Source of the DNA: JANQPD01 sp963715655 | Lineage (GTDB): Bacteria > Bacteroidota > Bacteroidia > Flavobacteriales > Schleiferiaceae | Direction of reading: 5' to 3' | Length of the DNA: 64,000 nt | Assembly: GCA_963715655.1 (NCBI GenBank) | Contig: OY970262.1 | Span: 806,001-870,000 of the forward strand | Shown here: positions 52,357 to 60,320 of the stretch, one piece after another | Layout: every line of letters begins with the position of its first letter | Numbering within the stretch: position 1 is the stretch's first letter | Made by a program: the position numbers and the translations under genes | The notes under the pieces: generated by a model | The model's database searches: none | Told to the model about the DNA's origin: nothing | Seen by the model: only the letters and a program-made list of their open reading frames with translations

Positions 52357-55300
52357 TTATCTTAAATTAAAAGATTGCGCATAATTATTAAACTGCACAA
52401 AAATTTCACTTTGCTGAAAATCGTTAGGATTAGAAGCATATTCATACTGCTGACTCATACGTGCCAATAATTGCATATAACTTAAAGCCGTGCGTATTTC
52501 TTGGTCTATAAACTTACGCTCTTTAGTGTTAAATTTTTCATAGTATTCCAATTGTTCTACTAACCTAGTTTGGAAAAGGGAAACAATGGCCTGCGCCTTT
52601 TCAGTAGCTCCGGCTTGATAATATGCTTCAATAATACCGGTAATAAAGTAGTTGAACTCAAATTTATCCTCGGGCATTATTTCCATGGCTCTATCTAAAA
52701 CTTTAATGGCTTTTTCATTTTTGCCTTCTACCGCCAATTGACTAGCCAAACGCCCAAAGGTGTTGCGCAAGTTGTAGGATAATCTAAGATTGGTTTCATC
52801 AAGATAAACGCCCGGTTTCTCCATGTTACCATACTCAAATTTGTTCATCACATTATCATACATCACATCGGTATCTACCTTTCCATAATCAGCGGTACCA
52901 GCTGCTGCCGGCCCATGATTGATAGGAACAAAGCGATACGCCAAACCTTCAAGTTCAAAATACTCCTGCAACCAAAAGAATGATTTAGCACTATTTCCCA
53001 CCGTTACACTAAAGTAAATAGGACGCGTCCAGTCGTTGTTTGCAATTAAATCAACCACCATAATGTCGCGCTTAGAAAGCAGCTGTGCATTTAAATCCCA
53101 ATCAATGTAATCCACAATTTTATCAGCATCCTTAGCCTCTACAGCGCCATTGGCAAGTGCAGCTTGCTTATCAATTTGCACACGCACTTTTTTAGTAGGG
53201 TAGTATTGTAATTTTTTACCATTGCCCACTTCAAATTTTGTGGCAGGATCATCACTTTTAATCCATTTAATTAAATCCTCAACACGCCAGCGTGCGTCAC
53301 CCACACGTGGGTCCGGACGATGATACACCACATCACGCGTGCCTTGTTGATATTGCTCTTCAGTAAAACTAAAAGGTACCGGAGCTGCATCATAAGCAGC
53401 ACGTTTCATTTGATCTATATACCAATCTGTGTTTAGTAAAGAGAGGTTTACAATGCGCACATCGGTACGATAATGCTCCACTTCTTGTACATACCAAAGC
53501 GGAAAGGTGTCATTATCTCCGTTGGTAAATAAAATAGCATTAGGCGCACAAGAATCTAAATATGCTTTCGCGATGTCTCGTGCGGTATAGCGGTCAGAAC
53601 GATCATGATCATCCCAGTTTTTAGTGGCCATAATACCCGGAACAAGTACTAATAAAGCTCCGGAAATAACGCCTGCAAACGTGGAGTTTTTCATTTTACT
53701 GCTTAGTAACTCATAAACAGCTTGCACGCCAAGGCCAATCCATATCGCGTAAGCATAAAAACTACCCACAAATGCGTAATCCCTTTCACGGGGTTCAAAA
53801 GGCTTATGGTTGGTATAAATTACCACCGCTATTCCTGTAAAGAGGAAGAATAGCAGCACAGACCATGCATCTTTATTAGCGCGTTTAAAGTGAAAAAACA
53901 ATCCGACTACACCCAATAAAAAGGGTAAAAAGTAATAGGTGTTTCTAGCGGGGTTGTTTTTTAAGTGATAAGGCAAATCATCTTGCGGGCCAAGGCGAAT
54001 AGCGTCAATCGGGCCAATGCCACTCAGCCAGTTTCCCTTGGTAAGTTCATAGCGATGCTGCTCATCATTTTGGCGGCCAGCAAAGTTCCACATAAAGTAG
54101 CGCCAATACATGTGCCCTATTTGATAGTTGAGGAAAAAGCCAATATTCTGTCCGAAACTCGGACGTTTTTTGTCATTTTTAATGTCGGCAATCTCTTTAT
54201 AGTTGCGGATGTGCCCGGGGTCATCACTCCACATACGTGGAAAAAATCCTTCAAAACGACTATCAAAAACACGCACACTTCCGGCACGGTCATCGGTAAC
54301 AACATATTCTTTTTTCTCGTCATCACGCTTATACACAGGGCTTCCATCTGCAAAATCGGTTACCGGAGCATTAAAATACTGACCATACATTACCGGCCAA
54401 TCTCCATACTGCTCACGCTTGTAATAGGCTAAAAGTGAAAGTGCATCTTCAGGATTATTTTCATCAATAGGCGTGTTTGCATTACTGCGGATAGCTAAGG
54501 TTACAAAAGTAGAATAGCCTAAAACAATAAAGAGTACGGATAAGATAGCGGTGTTTAAAAGCGGTTGCTCTTTTTTTCGCGTAAAAATTAAACCAAAAGC
54601 AATGGCAGTAATCAATAGCACTAAGGCCATCATGGTGCCGCTATTAAACGGTAGGCCTAAATTATTCACAAAGAATATTTCTAGTTTACCAAAAGAATTT
54701 AAGATTAACGGAATAATACCGGCAAACACTACTCCTAGTATTATTACGGCTATTACATTATACATAATAAATTTTCTGGTGGTGATGTCTTTATCCTTTT
54801 TAAAGAAGTAAATCATCGCAATAGCGGGAATAGTAAGGAATACCAAGATGTGCACACCTATGGAAAGCCCCGTCATGTAAGCAATAAAAATTAGCCAACG
54901 GCTAGCACGCGGACTGTGATCTACCTCATTTTCCCATTTAAAAATAGCCCAAAAAGCGATGGCGGTAAAAAGGCTACTCATAGCATACACTTCACCTTCG
55001 GTAGCACTAAACCAAAAACTATCGCTAAAGGTGTAGGCTAATGCACCTACGGCACCACTTCCTAAAATAGAAATAATACGTCCATCATTCAATTCACCAT
55101 ATTTAATAGCGAATTTTTTACCCAATGCAGTGATTGTCCAAAATAAAAATAGGATGGTAAAGGCAGAACTTAGCGCAGAAACAAGGTTTACCATGTATGC
55201 TTCGCGCATAGAATCGCCAAAAGCAAATTGAGAAAACACGTTACCCACCAACTGAAAGAAAGGAGCACCGGGAGGGTGACCCACTTGAAGTTTTACGGAG

Positions 55301-55428
55301 GTAGCAATGTATTCACCACAATCCCAGAAACTTACAGTAGGTTCTACGGTGGTTAAATAAGTAAAGGCAGCAATGGCAAAAACCAGCCAGCCTATAATGT
55401 TGTTCAGTTTCGAATAGTTCGATAGCAT
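52357..55428 (-). CDS. DUF2723 protein, family GT117 (protein O-mannosyltransferase-like)
   Basis: The 1023-residue protein has about 12 N-terminal membrane helices. It shows the DUF2723 signature (WDCGEYIATSVKLQVGHPPGAPFFQL at residues 34-59, given here as two parts: WDCGEYIATS and GHPPGAPFFQL), a periplasmic segment rich in aromatic and acidic residues, and a C-terminal TPR-like region (KAIKVLDRAMEIMPEDKF). GT117 enzymes are GT-C family and are thought to O-glycosylate secreted proteins in Bacteroidota using lipid-linked sugar, consistent with the polyprenol mannose synthase above. The acceptor is unknown. Confidence 0.88.
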   Translation of the reverse strand: MLSNYSKLNNIIGWLVFAIAAFTYLTTVEPTVSFWDCGEYIATSVKLQVGHPPGAPFFQLVGNVFSQFAFGDSMREAYMVNLVSALSSAFTILFLFWTITALGKKFAIKYGELNDGRIISILGSGAVGALAYTFSDSFWFSATEGEVYAMSSLFTAIAFWAIFKWENEVDHSPRASRWLIFIAYMTGLSIGVHILVFLTIPAIAMIYFFKKDKDITTRKFIMYNVIAVIILGVVFAGIIPLILNSFGKLEIFFVNNLGLPFNSGTMMALVLLITAIAFGLIFTRKKEQPLLNTAILSVLFIVLGYSTFVTLAIRSNANTPIDENNPEDALSLLAYYKREQYGDWPVMYGQYFNAPVTDFADGSPVYKRDDEKKEYVVTDDRAGSVRVFDSRFEGFFPRMWSDDPGHIRNYKEIADIKNDKKRPSFGQNIGFFLNYQIGHMYWRYFMWNFAGRQNDEQHRYELTKGNWLSGIGPIDAIRLGPQDDLPYHLKNNPARNTYYFLPFLLGVVGLFFHFKRANKDAWSVLLFFLFTGIAVVIYTNHKPFEPRERDYAFVGSFYAYAIWIGLGVQAVYELLSSKMKNSTFAGVISGALLVLVPGIMATKNWDDHDRSDRYTARDIAKAYLDSCAPNAILFTNGDNDTFPLWYVQEVEHYRTDVRIVNLSLLNTDWYIDQMKRAAYDAAPVPFSFTEEQYQQGTRDVVYHRPDPRVGDARWRVEDLIKWIKSDDPATKFEVGNGKKLQYYPTKKVRVQIDKQAALANGAVEAKDADKIVDYIDWDLNAQLLSKRDIMVVDLIANNDWTRPIYFSVTVGNSAKSFFWLQEYFELEGLAYRFVPINHGPAAAGTADYGKVDTDVMYDNVMNKFEYGNMEKPGVYLDETNLRLSYNLRNTFGRLASQLAVEGKNEKAIKVLDRAMEIMPEDKFEFNYFITGIIEAYYQAGATEKAQAIVSLFQTRLVEQLEYYEKFNTKERKFIDQEIRTALSYMQLLARMSQQYEYASNPNDFQQSEIFVQFNNYAQSFNLR

Positions 55429-55576
55429 TCGTACGCATTTTTATATAACGGTGGCGAAAATAGCAAAATAAGCCACTTACAAGTCTGAAAGTATTGTTAA
55501 AGAAGTGGAAAAGAAATCCTAAAACTTTTGTGAAGCTTAATAATGACGTTTCCATAAATTTTTTTTCAAATATGCT

Positions 55577-55605
55577 TTTGCGTTTTGTTGATATGATTAT
55601 CTTTG
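55577..55605 (+). promoter_or_regulatory. Promoter of tRNA-Gln
   Basis: TTTG at 55577-55580 is followed after 17 bases by TATCTTTG at 55598-55605, a full match to the Bacteroidota TTTG-N17-23-TAnnTTTG promoter, 17 bases before the tRNA. Confidence 0.75.
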
Positions 55606-55622
55606 CAGCCCCTTTAGAAAAA

Positions 55623-55694
55623 TGTCCCATCGTCTAATTGGCAGGACAGCGGTTTTTGGTACCGTCAGTCAAGGTTCGAGTCCTTGTGGGACAA
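55623..55694 (+). tRNA. tRNA-Gln(TTG)
   Basis: The acceptor stem TGTCCCA/TGGGACA closes perfectly. The anticodon loop TTTTGGT gives anticodon TTG between the stem CGGT and ACCG, and the T arm CAAGG-TTCGAGT-CCTTG is canonical. 72 bases including discriminator A; CCA is not encoded. The 3' end is the left attachment site of the integrated element, and the tRNA is complete. Confidence 0.93.
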
Positions 55695-55696
55695 CT
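55681..55696. repeat. Attachment site, tRNA side (attL)
   Basis: TCCTTGTGGGACAACT, the 3' end of tRNA-Gln plus two bases, recurs identically at 63847-63862. The identity ends exactly there: flanking bases differ on both sides. Confidence 0.85.
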
Positions 55697-55708
55697 ATAC
55701 ATAAAGAT

Positions 55709-55746
55709 AAAGCCCTCATTCCTAATTGATTGAGGGCTTTTTTTAT
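55709..55746. terminator. Terminator after tRNA-Gln, brought by the element
   Basis: AAAGCCCTCA pairs with TGAGGGCTTT and is followed by a T run. It can end tRNA transcripts; on the other strand it can end the leftward regulator operon. Confidence 0.85.
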
Positions 55747-55792
55747 GCGCATTATAATAGTTTTATAATAGCGGGTGTTGTGTTAGCAATAT

Positions 55793-56233
55793 TTACGCGG
55801 GTTCGCCTAATTTGCTCATGTACACGTTAAAATCGCTTTCTTTTACCTTTTTATACCCTCTTTTACCAGTTGGATATATCACTTTTAGCCCGTTTTGCAT
55901 GTGTTTATTATAGACCGTTGGTCTGCTGCAACCTAACATTTTGGCTACTTGCGGAATGCTTAAAAGTTGATCCGGTACAATTGTTTTGCCGCTAGAGTGT
56001 ACAATTTTGAGATTATTGGCAGATGAATTTATTGTAAACTCATTCTTTTTGTGCTGAACATAGTGCCTCAAAGCCTCAAGATTGCTTAACGGTTTAACTA
56101 GTTTAGTTAAAATATAATTACAACCTTCTAAGCTATTGCTTTCTTTTTCCACGCTTTCAGAAAGGTGTGTAATTTCCGCATTCATAAACTCAAAATTCTC
56201 TTTTAGCACAGTTTGTTTTGCTTCCTGTTTCAT
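55793..56233 (-). CDS. HTH regulator/excisionase-like protein of the element
   Basis: A 146-residue protein. The N-terminal half is helical, coiled-coil-like and charged. The C-terminal part (about residues 90-140) is an HTH_17/MerR-type domain: LLSIPQVAKMLGCSRPTVYN, then a wing (GKRGYKKVKESDF). In Bacteroidota such genes serve as excisionases or as operon regulators. Its position 97 bases from attL supports excisionase. It overlaps the next gene by four bases and is last of three leftward genes. Confidence 0.7.
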   Translation of the reverse strand: MKQEAKQTVLKENFEFMNAEITHLSESVEKESNSLEGCNYILTKLVKPLSNLEALRHYVQHKKNEFTINSSANNLKIVHSSGKTIVPDQLLSIPQVAKMLGCSRPTVYNKHMQNGLKVIYPTGKRGYKKVKESDFNVYMSKLGEPA

Positions 56234-56412
56234 ACTGTACCGCTTGCCATGTTCATAAAAACTTGCTCCATTTCGGCAACTTCAAAAGCTGTTTTTTCTG
56301 TCTCTAATGTTTTAACAAACCAGCTAAATCGTCTTTCTAGCTCGGCTTGATCCTTCATGTTTCGGATGTTGAAAAGTTGGCTAAATACGTACATTTTTGG
56401 GTGAATTTCCAT
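56230..56412 (-). CDS. Small element protein, HPKM family (short)
   Basis: A 60-residue protein that is not recognised. The start MEIHPKMYVFSQLF...AELERRFSWFV resembles the N-terminus of the upstream gene product, suggesting duplication. It is helical, without membrane segments. Overlaps the HTH gene by four bases and follows its paralogue by two bases. Confidence 0.6.
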   Translation of the reverse strand: MEIHPKMYVFSQLFNIRNMKDQAELERRFSWFVKTLETEKTAFEVAEMEQVFMNMASGTV

Positions 56413-56414
56413 AC

Positions 56415-56705
56415 TTAATTTTTTAATGATTGAGGTGGCATTAGTTCTATGAGACCAGTTAAGTTATTCAAGCGATTATTAATTACTTTCAACTCGGCAA
56501 CCGTCTCATCTACCATCTGTTTTTCATCTGTTTTCATATTCTCCAAGTCTTCCTCCAACTCTTCTTTTGCAACGATTAACTGGTAATGCTCATCATGCAA
56601 AAGATATAAGGCAAATCTGTGATTTAGTTCGTCAGATTTTTCAAACAAATCAAAGCCGCATACTTGTAGAAATTCATTCATTTTTGGATGTACTAACATA
56701 GTCAT
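56415..56705 (-). CDS. Small element protein, HPKM family (long)
   Basis: The 96-residue product (or 94 from a second ATG) is unrecognised. It shares the pattern HPKM--F-Q---...EL--RF with the 60-residue neighbour, then continues with a coiled-coil-like tail (LIVAKEELEEDLENMKTDEKQM). First gene of the leftward trio, with a TTG-N20-TAACTTTG promoter just upstream. Confidence 0.6.
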   Translation of the reverse strand: MTMLVHPKMNEFLQVCGFDLFEKSDELNHRFALYLLHDEHYQLIVAKEELEEDLENMKTDEKQMVDETVAELKVINNRLNNLTGLIELMPPQSLKN

Positions 56706-56729
56706 AAATTGTATTTAATTATTAAGGTG

Positions 56730-56760
56730 CAAAGTTAGATTGAATTTTATATATGAGCAA
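56730..56760 (-). promoter_or_regulatory. Promoter of the leftward early genes
   Basis: On the minus strand TTG (56758-56760) precedes TAACTTTG (56730-56737) by 20 bases, matching the Bacteroidota promoter. The -33 part lies inside the first TATGAGCAATAAATATT repeat. Confidence 0.6.
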
Positions 56761-56891
56761 TAAATATTTGAAATTAAGATAGTTATACAAAAGTTTTAAA
56801 AAAGTTTGTAGAAAATATATGGCCAATAGATATTATAGCAAAAGTTTTAAAAAAGTTTGTTTTTTATATAGAAGTATGACCATTAAATATT
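56752..56891. repeat. Iteron-like repeat cluster between divergent element genes
   Basis: Three copies of a 17-bp motif (TATGAGCAATAAATATT at 56752, TATGGCCAATAGATATT at 56818, TATGACCATTAAATATT at 56875) alternate with two perfect 22-bp copies beginning CAAAAGTTTTAAAA (56788-56809 and 56839-56860). Period about 51-66 bp. Likely an operator for the HTH protein or an origin-type iteron array. Confidence 0.65.
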
Positions 56892-56930
56892 CACTAATCG
56901 TTGAGCTGTTATATGCAATTTTAATTGAAC

Positions 56931-56938
56931 TATCTTTG
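56931..56938 (+). promoter_or_regulatory. Likely -7 box for the small rightward gene
   Basis: TATCTTTG matches TAnnTTTG, 21 bases before the ATG at 56960. A clear -33 TTTG at 17-23 bases is absent, so it may need an activator. Confidence 0.45.
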
Positions 56939-56959
56939 TAATAATTAAAATATTATCAC

Positions 56960-57136
56960 ATGATAGCAACCAAAGAAGAACTAGAAAGAATTGCTTTAAT
57001 AAAGGACGGAATTTGTGGTAGTGAAAATTTATTTACAGATGAAGAGCTGCTAAAATTTGCAAAGAAAGAACTGGAAGAGGTGAAGAAACATAATGCCAAG
57101 TTTGGGCAACCAAATCCTCCAAAACCTATTTGGTAG
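56960..57136 (+). CDS. Small element protein, 58 residues
   Basis: ATG 56960 to TAG 57136: starts MIATKEELERIALIKDGICG, helical and highly charged in the middle (DEELLKFAKKELEEVKKH), ending in a proline-rich tail (FGQPNPPKPIW). Preceded by a -7 box. No family known to me. Coding-like charge pattern and position between repeats and leader make it a fair candidate early regulator. Confidence 0.5.
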   Translation: MIATKEELERIALIKDGICGSENLFTDEELLKFAKKELEEVKKHNAKFGQPNPPKPIW

Positions 57137-57862
57137 GTCAGCCAATAAGTTAAAGGTATGGCTAAAGATGTTTAAAGACTTTTTAAGCCGGTCAAAAGCT
57201 TTAGTTATGGTATTCGCTAATTGCCATTATGTGCTGCATTAGGCACTTTTTGCCCTTAAAATTTAGGTAGTCTGTTTTAAATATTCTAAGGGTTTTGAAA
57301 ACCTGCATGAAACTCTTTAGAATATTGGCTTAAGGCTAATTTGGTTCAAGATTTAAACCAATATTCCTCCTATGGTTCAAACTTAGTTAACCTATATTAA
57401 CCCTTTAGTTAAAAGGTTGTTAACCCTAGAAGGGAGTAAAGGAGGGAAAAAGCAACCCCCTTACCCCCTAAGCAAAAAGTTTGATGTTTAATCAAAACCC
57501 TATCGGTCGCTCAGTCGGTTTAACGGCACAATTAACCCTTATCTCAGTGCCTTCGCTTAATTCTGGGTAAAGACATAAACCCTACTCAAAAAGAGTAACG
57601 TTGAATTTAAGTTAGTAGCTGGGAGCTACAAGTCTGTTCACTTTTAAGTATAGTAATATAAAAATCTAAAAGTTTTTTTTCTATCAATTTTTTTGAAAAA
57701 TTGAAAGTCTTGAGCCAACGTTTTAAAAGTTTTTTAAAGAATAAAAAACTTTTAATATTCTGTTTTACTATACTTACACGAAGCCTGAGCTACTACTCAC
57801 TTCAATTTTTAATGTGAAAAGGGGCGGCTTTCTTCCCGCCCCTTTTTTTAAATAAAATCAAA
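57137..57862. other. Long structured leader before the cargo operon
   Basis: About 700 bases with no gene. Contents: TTAACCC-type repeats at 57380-57535; a 27-base imperfect inverted repeat (57646-57672 with 57749-57775); inside it a 9-bp stem with 3-base loop (57684-57704, TCAATTTTT/AAAAATTGA); and a GC-rich terminator (57817-57847). No TAnnTTTG box is seen. Confidence 0.6.
57817..57847 (+). terminator. GC-rich terminator or attenuator directly before the cargo operon
   Basis: GGGGCGG pairs with CCGCCCC around a CTTTCTTC-like loop, followed by seven T. Only 15 bases then separate it from the ATG at 57863, too short for a promoter. It may isolate the operon or act as an attenuator that must be read through. 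Confidence 0.8.
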
Positions 57863-58084
57863 ATGAAAGATAATTTTTTAAAGGCCATTATTCACTCTCA
57901 AGTGTTTGAGGGATTGACAATTGCAAAGGCTTATGAGTTGGCCGCAACTAAAAGCCGCAGCAAAAATTTACCAACTAGAAAGGAGGTTTACGCGTTGCTT
58001 AAAGAATTTGATGCGGCCAGCTATAAACAATCCCTTTTAGATGGGATCAATCAGTACAAAACCGAAATTTTAAAAGCAGCCTAA
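57863..58084 (+). CDS. Hypothetical element protein, 73 residues
   Basis: A 73-residue helical protein, not recognised (FLKAIIHSQVFEGLTIAKAYELAATKS; REVYALLKEFDAASYKQSLL). First gene of a five-gene run with tight spacing; next gene starts after three bases. It begins just below a terminator-like hairpin. Confidence 0.65.
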   Translation: MKDNFLKAIIHSQVFEGLTIAKAYELAATKSRSKNLPTRKEVYALLKEFDAASYKQSLLDGINQYKTEILKAA

Positions 58085-58087
58085 CCG

Positions 58088-58813
58088 ATGGAAAATCAAA
58101 TAATAGTTGAAAGAAAATCCTTTCAAATTGAGATGGAAACTCAGAGGTACGTATCTTTTGCAGATACTTTAAATTTAGCCTTGGCCGCTATTAAAACAGA
58201 TTTGCCAAAACTTCATTTTGAAGTTGATGCCGCGTTTTTGCTGGAAATGATAGAGGGAAAAGTGCCGACCAAATCTTTAGCCGGTGGAGGGCTAAAATAT
58301 GCTCAAATGCTTGCGGAAAGCGAGATTAAGGCGGTTTACGGTAATGCTGGCTTAGAACTGGATATGGTAACAGCTTTAAAGCTTTATCGTTTACCTGTAA
58401 TTAGTCCACAACTTGAAAATGCTTTTGCTTCAATCTATACCGTGCTTGACGGTGAAGGGTTGAATCTTGAATTTTTTAGTGTTGAAAACAATCAGTTTAG
58501 TTTTAATCGTGCCGGCAAAAATTACATTGAACGCACTTACAGTTTAGTTTTAAGCGATGAAGATGCACAGCTTTGGCGGGAATACGCAAAAATTGCCGAC
58601 CAATTAAACGAATTAGCCGCAAAATATTGGGATGGTCGCACTGTGCCGATTGAGTATATTTTTGACAAAAACAACGCGGGTTACAGCCCTTCAAAAACTA
58701 GCGTACCTTCAATATTTGCAGATTTTCAGAATGCCCGTGTAGCAACGCAAAGTATGGTCGGTGCGCCAAATGGAGGCTATGTAAATGCGCCTGAAGGTGC
58801 GGTATCATTTTAG
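58088..58813 (+). CDS. Hypothetical element protein, 241 residues
   Basis: A 241-residue protein without signal or membrane segment. The N-terminal third is helical (YVSFADTLNLALAAIKTDL), the middle is mixed (YTVLDGEGLNLEFFSVENNQFSFNRAG), and the tail is glycine- and asparagine-rich (GAPNGGYVNAPEG). No family recognised. Its place between a small gene and the tail-hub gene could mean a structural or accessory virion protein, but this is only context. Confidence 0.6.
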   Translation: MENQIIVERKSFQIEMETQRYVSFADTLNLALAAIKTDLPKLHFEVDAAFLLEMIEGKVPTKSLAGGGLKYAQMLAESEIKAVYGNAGLELDMVTALKLYRLPVISPQLENAFASIYTVLDGEGLNLEFFSVENNQFSFNRAGKNYIERTYSLVLSDEDAQLWREYAKIADQLNELAAKYWDGRTVPIEYIFDKNNAGYSPSKTSVPSIFADFQNARVATQSMVGAPNGGYVNAPEGAVSF

Positions 58814-58816
58814 GAG

Positions 58817-60049
58817 GTGGCCAAGGTAAAAGGCTATAATAAGCTGACTTGCAAGATTGTATTTACCCGCAAAAAAACGGGCGAAACGCTTTCACTTTTT
58901 GAGGTAAACGAATTAAACGTTTTTAAGAGTTTTCGTGATTTAACCGATACGTGCAAAATCACAATCCCAAAATCAAACCGATGGATCCGGAATAATAAAG
59001 GCGGGTTTAATGAGATAAAAATAGTTGGTGCGCAAAATGGTAGCCTAATAACAACCGGATCAGAAACTCTTTTGAAAATAGGTGATAAAGTCGAGGTTTT
59101 CATGGGGTACGACTACCAAAACCCTTTAGTTTTTTCGGGCTATATTACAGGGTTTACACCTAATTCGCCCTTTGTTATTCATTGTGAAGATGAGATGTGG
59201 CTTCTAAAGCAAAATAACGTAAACCAATCATTTAGGGGGCAATCAACACTAAATGACCTCAAGGAATTACTGTTCACAAGTGCCGGAGTAGAATTACACC
59301 CATCTGTTTCAATGGATGAAATAACCTTTTATAAATTAAGGTTTTCCAACCAAAGCACGGCTCAAATTTTGGATAACTGGAAGACTGAATACGGCCTTTT
59401 AAGTTTCATAAAAGAGGGTAAATTGGTGGTTGGTAGAACACATTATGCGGAAGCTAACAGGGTAACCAGCACGAGCAAAGATGATGGCTTTGAGCCTCCT
59501 ACAATTGATGTACAAAAAGATGTGCCGCTGGGTGGAGATAGCTTAGAAATTACCACCACAACCGCAAATCAAATAGCTTTAAAATCAACCAGCACTAATG
59601 CTAATAATTCAAGCCTAACAATTACAGTTGCAATAAGTCCAACGGATGTTAATCAGCTAATAATATTAGAGGAGAATGATACAAGGTGGACTACTATCGA
59701 AAGGCAAAGAAACGTACAGCAACTAAATGCCACGGTACAGGCTTTAGGGCTGGATGTAGATAATTACCAAACGCGCTCATTGCATTTGTACAACAAATCA
59801 AAAGATGAGGTTTTAAAAGCTGCAAAAGATTATTTTGCCTCGTTTGTTAGTACTGGGTGTGAGGGTTCTTTAATGCTTTTTGGAGATCGTAATTTTCAAC
59901 CTGCCACCAGTATAAATTTAGTTGATAGCCGAAATTCAGAGAAAAATGGAGAGTATTTAATTCAATCTGTGAGCCACAGTTTTGGCCAAGGGGGATATAG
60001 AGTAACAATAGAAATACCTCATAAAATTCGGGACTATGAGCCAAAGTAA
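58817..60049 (+). CDS. Phage tail hub/baseplate protein (gpD, late-control-D-like)
   Basis: A 410-residue protein whose first 230 residues match the pattern of phage baseplate hub proteins: an N-terminal beta barrel (FKSFRDLTDTCKITIPKS), KIGDKVEVFMGYDYQNPLVFSGYITGF, IHCEDEMWLLKQ, a segment STLNDLKELLFT, and later LRFSNQSTAQILDNW...YGLLSFIKEGKLVVG. In the last part a second barrel ends SVSHSFGQGGYRVTIEIP. These proteins sit under the tail tube or T6SS/eCIS spike. The GTG start is directly joined to AGGAG of an SD-like run. The assignment is by pattern; no tail-tube or sheath gene lies nearby. Confidence 0.7.
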   Translation: MAKVKGYNKLTCKIVFTRKKTGETLSLFEVNELNVFKSFRDLTDTCKITIPKSNRWIRNNKGGFNEIKIVGAQNGSLITTGSETLLKIGDKVEVFMGYDYQNPLVFSGYITGFTPNSPFVIHCEDEMWLLKQNNVNQSFRGQSTLNDLKELLFTSAGVELHPSVSMDEITFYKLRFSNQSTAQILDNWKTEYGLLSFIKEGKLVVGRTHYAEANRVTSTSKDDGFEPPTIDVQKDVPLGGDSLEITTTTANQIALKSTSTNANNSSLTITVAISPTDVNQLIILEENDTRWTTIERQRNVQQLNATVQALGLDVDNYQTRSLHLYNKSKDEVLKAAKDYFASFVSTGCEGSLMLFGDRNFQPATSINLVDSRNSEKNGEYLIQSVSHSFGQGGYRVTIEIPHKIRDYEPK

Positions 60050-60320
60050 TAAGCCAATAATGGGAAACTTAGCCAAGGAATATAAAGCACGAAAAGAGCT
60101 AAAAAAGCTAATCGAACTAAACCCGAAGGAGTGGCGGGATTTTCACGCAAACTTGCCCAAAGACGAAAAACCAATATCAGTATTCGGAAATCTTGCCTAC
60201 GAATTTTACGCTAAAAAAGCAATAGGCCAAGTTTTGGTAAATGTGCCAAAATCGGATGAGTGGGGCGAAGCAATCACACCAAATGGAGTAATCCTAACAA
60301 AAAAAAAATTAAGACAATGA
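60036..60320 (+). CDS. Hypothetical element protein, 94 residues
   Basis: A 94-residue charged protein (LAKEYKARKELKKLIEL; WRDFHANLPKDEKPI; NLAYEFYAKKAIGQVLV), not recognised. It starts inside the last codons of the hub gene and overlaps the following gene by four bases, so it is translated in the same operon. Small size and position fit an accessory or assembly role; nothing firmer can be said. Confidence 0.6.
   Translation: MSQSNKPIMGNLAKEYKARKELKKLIELNPKEWRDFHANLPKDEKPISVFGNLAYEFYAKKAIGQVLVNVPKSDEWGEAITPNGVILTKKKLRQ

Noticed and set aside
57380..57535. TTAACCC repeats considered as a CRISPR-like or iteron array
   Set aside because: Spacing is irregular and copies are only 7 bases, so no array can be claimed.
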